Shown here in pieces: positions 11,032-21,534 of a DNA stretch of 64,000 nucleotides. Both the position numbers and the translations under genes were made by a program. The DNA is from Toxorhynchites rutilus septentrionalis (Eukaryota > Arthropoda > Insecta > Diptera > Culicidae). The stretch covers positions 158,857,335-158,921,334 of the forward strand of contig NC_073745.1 of NCBI RefSeq assembly GCF_029784135.1, given 5' to 3'. The notes beneath the pieces were generated by a model. That model searched no databases. It saw nothing but the letters and a program-made list of their open reading frames with translations, and had not been told where the DNA came from. Numbering within the stretch: position 1 is the stretch's first letter; the number at the start of each line of letters is the position of its first letter.

Positions 11032-11042
11032 TGCCCCTCCTT
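11032..11042 (-). promoter_or_regulatory. Polypurine tract of the provirus
   Basis: On the minus strand AAGGAGGGGCA lies directly upstream of the 3' LTR start AGTTAACT. This is the expected place for the plus-strand priming site. Confidence 0.65.
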
Positions 11043-11125
11043 AGAGTTGAGGCTCCGTACGAATGATGTCCTTCAAAGATTTATTTATTTATTTACCATC
11101 TTTGGTCACAGACCACACAGACTAT

Positions 11126-14062
11126 TTAGACATTCTTAATTCTATCTTTAAAAACTAGTCTACTTATGTTGAAATCAAAAATATCGTGCACATCGTTAAA
11201 AAGCCTACAGCATCTATCTAGCGGATTGTTATATCCGTATGTAGTACGGTGCCCTTGAACTCTGAGAAAGGAAGTGCTTCGGAGTTGGCGGTTCGGAACG
11301 TGAATATTAATATTTTGCAGTATGCTGCCGCAGTCGATGTTGTTGCTTAGTACGTCGTAGATGAACAGCCTTTGCAGAAAACTACGCCGGCTCGACAGAG
11401 TTTGGAGTCCGATGAGCGCGCATCGATGTTCGTAAGGCGGTAGATTGTCGGGATTTGTCCATGGGAGCCGCCGTAATGCACTTCTTATAAAACGTTTCTG
11501 GATTTTTTCGATACGTGTTACGTGCACACTGTGATACGGGGCCCAGATCTGCACTCCATACTCTAATACGCTGCGAACCAGAGAACAGTACAGTGACTTC
11601 ATGGCATGTACGTCGTCAAATTGCGCTGTATTTCTTCTCAGGAAGCCAAGCATGGAGTTTGCTTTAGTGACTGTCATCGATATGTGCTCGTTGAATCTCA
11701 ATTTCCTGTCTAAAAGTAGCCCAAGGTCCTTGATAGAGCATACTCTCACAAGCGGTGACTCATTCATCGAATATTCGAACGTGACCGGTGTTCGACTTCG
11801 GCTGAAGGTGATGATTTTGCATTTGGCTGGGTTTGCCAACATTCCGTTCATCTTACACCACGATGACAAGCGTTCAATATCAGCTTGCAGAGCCAGGCAA
11901 TCAACCGTCGTCTTGATAATGCGGTAGAGTTTTAGGTCATCTGCATACAAGAGCTTGCAGCAGCTTAGGTGGTCGCATACATCGTTTAAAAAAAGTATAA
12001 AGATGAGAGGACCAAGGTGACTACCCTGAGGAACCCCGGACGGTAGTTGAAACGCATTCGATGTGGCATCGTGAACCTTCACGAAAGCTTTCCTGGACGA
12101 AAGGTACGATTCTATCCAGCGAACAATCCACGAAGGAAGACCGAGGCGGCTCAGTTTTGTGATAGCGAGACCATGCGGAACTTTGTCGAACGCCTTGGAG
12201 AAATCGATATACACGGCATCAACTTGACGACGCTTCTCGATGGCACCAACCAGAGTGTTAGTGAAGGTCATCAGATTGGTAATGGTGGAGCGTTTCTTCA
12301 TAAACCCGTGCTGAAATTCCGAGATTAACGATCGGACTGCCGTGTACAGCTTATCGTGTAGCAGTCTTTCCAGGACTTTCGCCAAACAGTCCAGTATCGA
12401 GATTGGACGGTAGTTTTCTACGCTGTGAATGTTTCCAGATTTGAAGATCGGGGTTATGGATGCTAGCTTCCATGACTCAGGAAAGACGCCGTCAAGAAGT
12501 GATCGATTGAAAATAAACTTCACAGGGATGGTCAATGATGCAGCACAATTCCTAATGAAGGAAGGTGGAATTCGATCCGGACCAGGACCTTTCGAGGCGT
12601 CAACAGAAGAGAGGGCTTTGAAAATATCGTCGTGGCTGAAGGTGATTTGCTGTAGACGAATATCAAAACTCGGCAAGTTATCGATGTATTCCTGCGGAGT
12701 CGGAGCCTGATCGACTTCGTAAACGGTTCGGAAGAATTCCGCAAAGAGATTAGCAGAGCTAGCAGCGTCAGAGGAGCTTTGACTACAGTATGTAACGTCC
12801 ACTGGAATACGTGCAGAGCCTTTTCGGGAATTTACGAAATTCCAGAAAGATGATGGATTTATCTTGAAACTACTCTGCAAATTGTCAATGTACTGCCGAA
12901 AGCTAAGTTCATGTAAACCACTATACTCGGCTTCAGCCGACTGTACAGCAGTTTTATTAGCAGCTGTTTTGGAGCGGAAATAACGTTTCCGAGCTTTTCG
13001 CAGACGGTTACGCAGATTACGGAGTTCGGAATTCCACCATGGTTGTGTGAAATTTAGGGAAGGCTTACATCTTTTAACAGGAACGGTGTCTTGAATTATT
13101 TGATATATGTTGTCGTAGAAGGCAGAGACGGCTGCATCAGTGTCAGAGAGGTCAAGAAGCTCTGTCCAATTCAACGAGCCGATTCGCTCGTTGATAGCGT
13201 TAAAGTCACACCGTGCAAAGTCATACTCACTGCGAGCTGCTGGAACACCGGGCGGGCGGATCTGGCCAGGCGAATGGACGTCAAGTTTTAAAAGTAACGG
13301 CTTATGATGATCGTCGATTTTTAAAATAGCAGATGGTGGATCAAACAGCTCAATACCGTCTGAATCGCTAACGAATACCAGGTCAAGTAACTTGCCATTC
13401 ACATTGACTAGATCGTTGATTTGCTTGAGTCCAACGGACAAAATGGACTCGACAAGAGCAAGTTCTTGTTCAGACGATGCATTGAGTGGCAACAGGCCGT
13501 TGATGTCTTCTTCGAAATTCCACACTAGATTTGGTAGGTTATAATCACCCACGACGATAGTTGAATCATGAGGCTTTGCCATATCTATAAGTTGTTGCAC
13601 AGACTCGGCGTGTTTGGTATAAATATCCAGATGGCTGTTGGGACGAATATAGATGCAGCATAGGAAGAGCGATCGATGTAGAAGAACAATTTGTACGGCA
13701 ATTTGTTCAAGGTTCTCACTGTCTAACAGATGCACAGATTTGCAATTAAGTCTGGGATTGACAGCAATCAAAACGCCGCCGCCGCGTTGAAATGAGCTGG
13801 TGCGAGAGTTCCGATCACAACGATAGATTGTATAGTTAGCTGCCAACTCGGTATTCGCAATGTCGGAATGAAGCCACGTTTCGGTGAAAATTACCACGTC
13901 GAAATCACAGGAGAGCAACGAGTGAAGCAAAGCGTTCGTTTTAGTACGTAAACCACGGACGTTTTGATAATAAATGGTCAAGAAATCACGAGTGCTGATT
14001 GAGGTTGGCAGAATTGTTACGTCGACGTTGCTCCCGGGTCGGCTATTGGCACAGGTTTCCAA
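11126..14062 (-). CDS. CR1-type LINE ORF2: endonuclease-reverse transcriptase, 978 aa, intact
   Basis: The N-terminal APE-type endonuclease spans roughly residues 25-260. It shows YYQNVRGLR, FTETWLH (the metal-binding Glu), VVGDYNLP (the catalytic Asp/Asn block) and DDHHKPLL in place of the usual SDH. The RT domain (about 480-760) shows KGPGPDRIPP, IYIDFSKAFDKVPH, PSGVPQGSHLGPL and the catalytic box LLYADDLKLY. The C-terminal region includes SLVRSVLEYGVQIW and is typical of the clade; there is no RNase H domain. The start overlaps the end of ORF1 by 46 bp in another frame, suggesting coupled or reinitiated translation. Function: nicks DNA and reverse-transcribes the element RNA at the target. 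Confidence 0.88.
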   Translation of the reverse strand: METCANSRPGSNVDVTILPTSISTRDFLTIYYQNVRGLRTKTNALLHSLLSCDFDVVIFTETWLHSDIANTELAANYTIYRCDRNSRTSSFQRGGGVLIAVNPRLNCKSVHLLDSENLEQIAVQIVLLHRSLFLCCIYIRPNSHLDIYTKHAESVQQLIDMAKPHDSTIVVGDYNLPNLVWNFEEDINGLLPLNASSEQELALVESILSVGLKQINDLVNVNGKLLDLVFVSDSDGIELFDPPSAILKIDDHHKPLLLKLDVHSPGQIRPPGVPAARSEYDFARCDFNAINERIGSLNWTELLDLSDTDAAVSAFYDNIYQIIQDTVPVKRCKPSLNFTQPWWNSELRNLRNRLRKARKRYFRSKTAANKTAVQSAEAEYSGLHELSFRQYIDNLQSSFKINPSSFWNFVNSRKGSARIPVDVTYCSQSSSDAASSANLFAEFFRTVYEVDQAPTPQEYIDNLPSFDIRLQQITFSHDDIFKALSSVDASKGPGPDRIPPSFIRNCAASLTIPVKFIFNRSLLDGVFPESWKLASITPIFKSGNIHSVENYRPISILDCLAKVLERLLHDKLYTAVRSLISEFQHGFMKKRSTITNLMTFTNTLVGAIEKRRQVDAVYIDFSKAFDKVPHGLAITKLSRLGLPSWIVRWIESYLSSRKAFVKVHDATSNAFQLPSGVPQGSHLGPLIFILFLNDVCDHLSCCKLLYADDLKLYRIIKTTVDCLALQADIERLSSWCKMNGMLANPAKCKIITFSRSRTPVTFEYSMNESPLVRVCSIKDLGLLLDRKLRFNEHISMTVTKANSMLGFLRRNTAQFDDVHAMKSLYCSLVRSVLEYGVQIWAPYHSVHVTRIEKIQKRFIRSALRRLPWTNPDNLPPYEHRCALIGLQTLSSRRSFLQRLFIYDVLSNNIDCGSILQNINIHVPNRQLRSTSFLRVQGHRTTYGYNNPLDRCCRLFNDVHDIFDFNISRLVFKDRIKNV

Positions 14063-14832
14063 AAATGCCGTGTGGAGGTGCCATTGTCCACGAATTCGCG
14101 AAATTCAATTCCTTGCGGCCAAGTAGAGGGGTCCATTGCCTTCATCTTCAGGTTTTGGTTGATTCCCAACTTAAACGACACAAACGTCAACGTGGTTGAC
14201 GGTCGGCCCCTTGGAATAAGCGATTTTGCCACTACATCATCCGTCTGCAGACATTCCTTGGCGAGGTTTTGGATCTCCACTTCAGAAACTTCGGGTGAAA
14301 TTTTCGAAAGATACAACCAAAATCTGTTATCTGATCTTTCTGTGGCTGCGATAGTTGCTCCGTTCGCCATCAAACCTGTACCACGAAACATTTTCGTTGG
14401 CCGTTCAGGTCGTTCGGGATCTTCGTCGCGGGCTCTTTTCGGTGTTGATCGATTGCCAAATTGAAAACGGTGAGGCAGGGGCGACAATACCGCTGGAGAA
14501 ATTTTATTGAAGCCTCCTTGTATCTCCACTCTCAGCTCGGCAATCAAGCTGTCTTTTATCTCCGTCTTCAGATTATCGACAACCTTTTGGTACACATCGT
14601 TCAGTTCCTTGGTGGCAGCATTCATCGATGTTATCGTGTTCTTAAAGCGTGCGTTTGCCATGATGTCGCGACATCCTTTACACATCCAGAAAATAGCGGG
14701 ATTTCCAGAGATTTCCTTGTATAATGTATCCGTTATTCTGGCGCATTTAAAATGGAAAGACGCTTTACAGAAACCACCACAGACAACTTCAGCAGATGTC
14801 ATGTTTGATGCGCAACTATTGCAGATTTCCAT
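14017..14832 (-). CDS. CR1-type LINE ORF1 protein with PHD-like zinc finger
   Basis: The start MEICNSCASN at 14832 places the zinc finger at the very N-terminus; the frame is open further upstream but looks like 5' UTR. The Cys/His pattern C-x2-C ... C-x3-C ... H-x2-C ... C-x2-C over about 50 residues is PHD-like. A conserved block follows with FWLYLSKISPEV, LTFVSFKLGINQ and DPSTWPQGIEFRE, shared with the ORF1 at 6637-7440. It is 272 aa. Family role: nucleic-acid-binding partner of ORF2 in the LINE ribonucleoprotein. Confidence 0.8.
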   Translation of the reverse strand: MEICNSCASNMTSAEVVCGGFCKASFHFKCARITDTLYKEISGNPAIFWMCKGCRDIMANARFKNTITSMNAATKELNDVYQKVVDNLKTEIKDSLIAELRVEIQGGFNKISPAVLSPLPHRFQFGNRSTPKRARDEDPERPERPTKMFRGTGLMANGATIAATERSDNRFWLYLSKISPEVSEVEIQNLAKECLQTDDVVAKSLIPRGRPSTTLTFVSFKLGINQNLKMKAMDPSTWPQGIEFREFVDNGTSTRHFWKPVPIADPGATST

Positions 14833-15386
14833 TTTACGGAGGAGCAAACAAACTGGCAGCACTGTAATACTTCTCGAAAAACACCACCTGGGCGCACGTA
14901 TAGATGTCAGATGGTAATCAAAACACACAATAGGCAACGGAACGGGACGACGAAATAGAAAGAAACTATTCGCTCTGAGCAATACGCACACTAACTCACG
15001 ATTGGTATGTTTACGTTTTGCGCTTGGATGACGATGAGGGTGATAACTGCCGCGATGCGGAAAAACTGATGATGATGGATGTATGTGCGAGCTGCTTGTG
15101 AGTCTGTTTCGGAATCCGGAGTGAGAAGATGAGCAGCAGCGGGATAAATATATTATCAGATTGATACAGATGAATTTTTATGACAGTGGAAATTGATGAT
15201 GAGATGATGAACGGATGATGAGCTAATGTTTTTATTTCGGTGGGCGGCACGGGGCGACAGTGTTGCAAAAAACAGTACAGGTGGAGAGCGGCGAGGTGGG
15301 AGGCTTTTGATATGGGGCAATGGCGACGGGCAGTTTATTTCGACCACACTCCAGCCAGCTCGGAAAAATATGATTTTTCACTTATC

Positions 15387-17030
15387 CTACCTGACTGGAA
15401 TATTGCGATTTTTCGTAGGCGGTTTATTCGAGTCGTAGCGGATGAGCAGATGCAGCGCTGAGCGATGGTAGATGAGGAATTTCGATGAAACAACAATAAA
15501 TAAACGGAACGATAGGAGAACACGACTCAATAGCACGGCAGTGATGCCAAACCTATCCCGAAGTCTATTGGTATCAATACATGACAATTTTGGTTTTTCA
15601 GCTTGTATGATGATATTTCGTTTTCGGGTATAGAGATAATATGCAAGGAATATAACACCTATTATTACAGGAGTGATTGATAATCCACCAAAAATTGACC
15701 AGTGTGGCCACTGTAAGCTATTGGCTTCGAGACGAATTGTCTCTAGATCTCGTCTTGTTTCAATGTGCAATTTATGGAGATGTTCGAGGCTTAAGTTTAA
15801 TTTTGTTACTCCTTTTTCGAGTGCAATTCCGTTCAACGGAAGCAAGATTACGTTTTCTGTGAGATTCTGTACTTTGTTTGAGAATTTTCGGTTTTTTTTG
15901 TGATTTCACAATTGTGGAAGGTTACCATATAGGTACCAGATAGATTTCTTCGTGGTATACCGCAACTTGATTCCAATGTAAAATTGCCATGCAAATTTAT
16001 GAGTACGTGCTGGTTGTCTATTACAACGATATCTTCAATAGGGTTGCTTACGTAGTCACAACTTGCCGATTTTCCTTTGAGAATATTTGGTACGCATGTG
16101 ATGTTATCGAGTAAAAGTTCCTCCTTGTTGTATATATTCGGTAGTAAACTATTGACGACATAGTAATCATTGTCATGAATTAGATACTTGTTGTTTGGTA
16201 GGTGAATTTGATGTTTTGGATTCCAGGTAGGTACCAATAGTACTTTTTGAAAAATTGTTGGGATGAGTTTAGGCAGCTTGATGAGAAGAGCGATTTCATG
16301 TTCGTTGGATGCTATCGATGTTGTTGCGTAGGTAAGTGCTTCAGCGATATTAAGAACAGTTAAATTCTCTCTGTTTAAATCTACTAACAATATTTTGATT
16401 TCGCTTACACTTAATATTTTTTCATTAAGAATTCCTAACTTGGTTAACATAATTGTTTCTGAAATTTGGTACAATTTTTCATGTAGGTATTTGAGGTTCA
16501 AGTAAATGTTTATAGAATATAATTCTGATGATTTTGAGTTAAATAAATTTATAGCTTCTTTTGTCTTAAATAAGGCCTCTTTCATTTGAAACGTAACTTC
16601 TCTATTGATTTTAACCTGTGCATTGTTATTCACAATCAAATTATTAATTGAATCGTTTATAATTTTTAAATCATTTGCATCAGGAGAACCTGCTATGAAT
16701 TTCCAAATAGTTCCTATTGTATTCCATCTTTTTACTCTTTTAATTGGTATCAAATTTTTTAAAGATATTTCTATTTTTTCAAACTTTTTCAATATTAAAT
16801 TTGTGAATTGATTTTCTTCTATATCAGAGAATTTGGCCTTCAAATCGTTCAAATGTATAATGCAAGGGAATATTTTAAAATGGTGGATATAATAATTTGA
16901 GTCGTTTTGAATTCGTCCTTGTCCTTTATCTACTAATATTAATGGTAAGTCGTCCACCTTTTGAATTGATACATGTTGTCCAACATTCATTGTTGGCAGG
17001 GATAGAAACAGAAGTCTGTAATGGAAAGAG
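15387..17030 (-). pseudogene. env: Provirus env gene, frameshifted
   Basis: A minus-strand frame runs from about 17020 to 15848 and continues in another frame from 15845 to 15387. A splice-acceptor-like CTCTTTCCATTACAG ends at about 17024, just before a hydrophobic LLFLSLP signal-peptide-like stretch. This fits env expression from a spliced RNA, as in errantiviruses. The SU/TM boundary carries a furin-type site, KRVKR, followed by WNTIGTIW, and the second frame holds a transmembrane segment near VIIGVIFLAYYLY. The break coincides with a run of eight T (15892-15899), consistent with a one-base slip. The last part of the frame (toward 15387) may be LINE or non-env sequence. The role would be membrane fusion glycoprotein; this copy is defective as read. 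Confidence 0.72.
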
Positions 17031-17052
17031 AATTGTTATAAAAATTCGTAAG

Positions 17053-20006
17053 TTAACGTATTTTAATGTCATTCTTGTGAACTCGTCTTTTGTCTGTAGT
17101 AATAATAGTGCTTTTGTTTATGACGTCTACATTCATCTTTTTGTATCGTGGTACAGTCTTAGTTCGTCGTCTAGTTTTTTCATAAGCCGTTTTGGTCTTG
17201 TCGATTTGTTTGGATTTGAGATTTCGATTGTGATAATCAAGATCTTTTTGTTGCCTTTTCTTCAAATTTTTATAAACTTCGTCTATGATTTGATGTGTTT
17301 TTGAAGAAGGGAGGATAACCTCATTTGGTTTGAAATTAGTGGATGAATGGATGGTATTGTTATACTTAGCAACAGCGATTTGAACTAAGTCAGGGACTGG
17401 AATTCGAGGTGTTTCTGATTTCGTTATACGGTAAATTTCTAATAAGGTAGAGTGAAATCTTTCTACGGTTCCATTCATTTCACTACGTCCTGTAGCTGTA
17501 ACATATGGTGTGATTTGATGGGAACTATAGAAGTTATTTAAATCATGCGCCATGAATGACTTTTCATTATCCATTACTAAGATTTTGGGTGTTTGATATT
17601 TTAATAAACAATCTTTCAATGCCGGTATTATGTCTACAGTTGCTCTAGATTCAATAAGTTTAACTTGCGCATGTTTTGAAAATTTGTCTATATACGTTAA
17701 AAACTGTAATTTTTCCAAAAACAAAATATTAATGTGTGCGATTTCGAAAGGAACTGTTGGGATAGGAGTCTCTTGGATTGGAAACTTAATCGGTTTTCTG
17801 TCATACTTATTTTCATTACATATTTGACAGTTGACGATGAAGTCTCTAAGTTTTTGTTTAAGGTTGGGGAAATATGCTGTTCGTAGGATTTGTTGTTTAT
17901 TTTCCTCGACACATCTGTGTGCTCGTTTGTGGGTGTGTTGAATCAGTTTCAATTGGTCCTCTTCATTAGTGATGTCCTGTAATATTTTTTGAGTAAAACG
18001 GATTTTTAACATGTTGGCTTGGCTAAAATGTTTCCGGTAGACTTCTTGGATAAGTCCCATTATATGCTCTTCTGTAAATAAACCGTTTACTTTAGTTGGA
18101 TCGAAATTGGTTTTTAATATCTGTAAAATAGAATTTTCATTAATGTTGTTTATTGATATAATGATTCTATTGAAGTTTGGAAATGGTTGCTCTGTAGTTA
18201 TTTTGTCTGGTCCATTTTTGATAACAACCTGTTGGCGAAAGACATTTAATGGCGCTTCAGTTGATATGATGAAAAAGTCGTCACTATTTTCTGCAGAGTG
18301 TCGCGTACCTGTCATTGAATAAACGATTCGACTAAGAGCATCTGCCACAACATTAGTTTTTCCAGGTTTATAAATAATTTCAAAATCGTGTTCCTCCAAA
18401 TACGCTTTCCACCTTTTAAGTTTGGCGTTGGTATTTTTGGGAGACAGTGCAAAAGTCAATGGTTGATGATCAGTTAATATTTTAAACTGTGCACCATATA
18501 AATAATTTCGAAAGATTTTCAAGGCCCAAAAGATGGCTAACATTTCTTTCTCGGGAACGGAATATTTTTCTTCAGATTTGGAAAGGCTGCGGGAGGCAAA
18601 GTGAATTGGTTTATCTTTACCAATTTCCCCTTGTGACAACACTGCACCGATAGCAAAATCGGAAGCATCCGTAGTTAAAATAAATGGTTTAGAATAATCA
18701 GGATATATTAGAATATCGGATGATGAAAGAATTAATTTCAGTTTCTCGAAACATCGATGCTCGTTTTCTCCAAAAGTGACTTTCTTTTTCGAACTATCGT
18801 TCTTCTCCCCCCTAAGAAGGTTTGTAAGGGGTTTTGCTATTTTCGCGAAATCCTTTACAAATCTTCTATAATAGCTCATCATACCAAGGAAAGATCTCAG
18901 TTCATTTATCGTTTTTGGTTGAGGATAATTCTGGATTGATTCAATTTTCTTTAAATTTGGTTTAATGCCTTCTGAGCAGATTACGTAACCCAAAAACTCT
19001 AGTTCATTGTGCAAAAATTCGGATTTATCTAGTTGTATTTTTAAGTCTGCGTTGTTCAAAGCTTTTTAAATCAAGTCAAGATTCTTCAAGGCTTCATCCA
19101 AAGTTTTTCCAAAGACGATCACATCATCGATGTAAACGTAGCAAATTTTTCCTATAAACTGACGAAGTACATCATCTATTGCTCGTTGAAAGATTGCTGG
19201 AGCATTTTTTAAACCAAATGGCATTCTGGTAAATTCATATTTGCCATTATTGATTGAGAAAGCAGTTTTCTCAATATCAGCTGCTTTCATCTTAATCTGG
19301 TGAAATCCAGACGCTAAGTCAAGAGTTGAAAAATATTGTTGCCCTTTTAGTTGATCTAAAACATAACTAATTTGTGGCATGGGATAACGATCTGAAATTG
19401 TTTTTTCGTTAATTTTTCGGTAATCTATTACCATTCGAAATTTCTTTTCACCTGACGCGTCCGTTTTCTTAGGGACAATCCAAACAGGTGACGTCCAAGC
19501 AGATCGAGAAGGTCGAATAATCCCATCTCGCAAAAGTTTATCAATTTGTTTATTGACTTCATCAGTATAAGCAGCAGGGTACGGGTACACTTTTTGATGA
19601 ACTGGGATATCATCGATAGTGTTGATTGCACACTCAACAACTGTACTGCATGTTAATCTTGATTCAGGTTTGTGAAACGCCGAATCATTTTCTTTAAGTA
19701 GTTGAAGTAATTGTTTTTTCTCAATTTCTGAAAGGTGAGATGTTCTGAATAAATGGGTTTGCACAACATGGGAACCTTGTTGAGGATTGAATAGTTTATT
19801 GAAATTTTCTTGTTGATGATTTGATTGTGGCCTTTCTACATTGTTCGATGTTTGTTTCTGTGGGGAATAAAGTTCAAGTGGAATAGTCATACTTTGTCCG
19901 TTATTTTGTAAAGTCAGAGTCTTATTTCTTAAATTAATAATCGCACCAAGTGCATTCAAAACACTTGTACCAATTATTCCTTCGAAATATGTATGAAATT
20001 TATGTA
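17053..20006 (-). pseudogene. pol: Provirus pol: reverse transcriptase, RNase H, integrase (one stop codon)
   Basis: RT blocks on the minus strand: PVHQKVYPYP, FRMVIDYRKINEKT, YFSTLDLASGFHQI, FTRMPFGLKNAP and the catalytic box YVYIDDVIVFG. A TAA at 19068-19066 interrupts the frame just after the palm. The frame then resumes with the thumb and RNase H (ILTTDASDFAIGAVLSQ; LKILTDHQPLTF). The integrase follows with a zinc finger (H..H..CQIC), the core (ILVMDNEKSF with an Asp) and GRSEMNGTVERFH with the catalytic Glu. The N-terminal side joins the protease across the DNA transposon at 20007-21282, where the frame is unchanged. Sequence class: Ty3/gypsy, errantivirus-like. Confidence 0.85.
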
Positions 20007-21282
20007 AAGGGTGTGTCACATCAAATTGCATCACGGAAAAAACGCTGTAGAAATTTAATTTTTAGGAATTATATCTTCAGCTTTCGCTTATAATCAGATA
20101 AGAGTGTATAGATCACGTTGGCCATGCTTCACTGTCAATTTTTCGTAAAATTGGAAAAATGTCGCCGAACGAAAAAGAGCGTCGTGAATTAATCCTGTGC
20201 ACTCATTTCGGGACATCGGTAAGATGCTGGGAATCGTCCAATCCACGGTCAGCAGAGTACTAAAACGATACTTCGAGAACTTAACCATCGACCGGAAGGT
20301 GAAGAACGGCAAAAATGGATGCTCCGTCAGTGAAAAAGATCACAAGCGCGTAGTTAAGCAGTTTAGACGTGATACGAGAAGTTCGGCCCGGGATGTCGCC
20401 AATAAGCTGAATTTGTCAAGTTCATTCGTCCAGCGGACCAAGCAGCGGGAGGGCCTGCGTACATACAAGGTTCAGAAGGCTCCTAACCACGACGAAAGGC
20501 AAAACATGGTGGGGAAGACGCGAACCCGGAAGCTGTACACCGAAATGCTGACGAAGCCGCATTGCCTGGTAATGGACGACGAAACCTACGTCAAAACGGA
20601 CTTTCGTCAGCTGCCGGGCTTGTTTTTCTTCTCCGCAGAGGACAAATTCAGCGTTCCGGAGGAGATTCGCAAGCAGAAACTATCCAAGTTTGCCAAAAAG
20701 TACATGGTGTGGCAAGCGATCTGCTCTTGCGGAAAGCGGAGCGCCCCCTTCGTGATGACCGGCACGGTAAACGAGCAGGTTTAACTTAAGGAGTGCCTAC
20801 AGAAGCGCTTACTACCACTATTGAAGCAGCACGAGGGCCCGACCATCTTCTGGCCGGATCTCGCTTCGTGCCACTATTCAAAGGACGTGTTGGAGTGGTA
20901 CGAAGCCAACGGGGTCACCTTCGTGACAAAGGAAATGAACACGCCCAACGCGCCGAAGCTTCGCCCAATAGAGAAATATTGGGCGATTATGAAGCAGGCC
21001 CTCCGGAAAAACCCAAAAGTTGTCAAATCGGAGGCGGACTTCAAGAGAAAATGGATTTCTGTTCGAAAAAAACTACAACCTGACGTTGTACAGAACCTTA
21101 TGGACGGGGTAAAGTGGAAGGTGCGAGCATACGGGCTTGGGCTCGAAGTATGAATAAAAAGAAAATGCCAAAAGTTGTGTAATAGTTTTTATTTTACTGT
21201 CTAAAATTTTCAAAAGGATCGGTCTACTGGGCGAATTTCTACAGCGTTTTTTCCGTGATGCAATTTGATGTGACACACCCTT
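20007..21282 (+). mobile_element. DD37E IS630-Tc1-mariner transposon, dead copy, inserted in provirus pol
   Basis: Terminal inverted repeats begin AAGGGTGTGTCACATCAAAT at 20007 and are mirrored at the right end to 21282, extending about 45 bp with few mismatches. A TA duplication flanks it (20005-20006 and 21283-21284). The retroviral protease/pol frame is continuous across the two flanks, proving insertion into an existing provirus. The size is 1276 bp. It is homologous to the element at 34500-35793. Confidence 0.92.
20159..21153 (+). pseudogene. DD37E transposase, inactivated
   Basis: Compared with the uninterrupted copy at 34625-35641, this one lacks 22 bp just after codon 17 (near 20210), which shifts the frame. 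It also carries a nonsense TAA at 20782-20784 where the other copy has Tyr (QVYLKE). The catalytic residues are still recognisable: Asp in MDDETYVKTDF, Asp in FWPDLASCHYS and Glu in RPIEKYWA, with 37 residues between the last two. Confidence 0.9.
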
Positions 21283-21284
21283 TA

Positions 21285-21534
21285 GAATGAATTGAGCTGT
21301 GTGGTCAATTTTTGGAAAAAAGAAATTTATGTCAATTGCGGATGTTGCACTAAAATTTCCATTTGCACTTGATATACTTCTAGTAAGGAAGCTGTATGGC
21401 TTGGAATGTTTGAAACTGTGAGCTAATTTTGGACTTATCAAATTGATGTTGGCACCCGTATCGATCAAAAATGGGAAATTTTCAATGGTGGTTCTCAACT
21501 GTATATACGGCAAAGTTACCACCTTTGGCTCCAT
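21285..21534 (-). pseudogene. Provirus aspartic protease (start of pol)
   Basis: The frame starts around MEPKVVTLPY and carries the retropepsin active-site motif FLIDTGANINLIS. It overlaps the end of gag (to 21516) in a different frame, so expression would need ribosomal frameshifting. It is cut at 21283 by the DD37E transposon; the flap/C-terminal part (GIIGTSVLNALGAII) lies beyond it at about 20005-19950. Confidence 0.8.

Larger units (their letters stand above)
11079..15450 (-). mobile_element. CR1-type LINE, apparently intact, inserted in the 3' region of the provirus
   Basis: The 3' end is at about 11079, with a tail of repeated AAAT units (atttatttatttattt on the + strand). ORF2 is 14062-11126 and ORF1 14832-14017; a GC-rich 5' UTR extends to roughly 15200-15550. 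The exact 5' boundary is unresolved because no clear target duplication was found. Neither ORF has an internal stop or frameshift. The element separates the provirus env region from its polypurine tract and 3' LTR. Confidence 0.78.

Noticed and set aside
12047..12710. Plus-strand open frames inside 11126-14062
   Set aside because: They are antisense shadows of the LINE ORF2, which has clear domain motifs.
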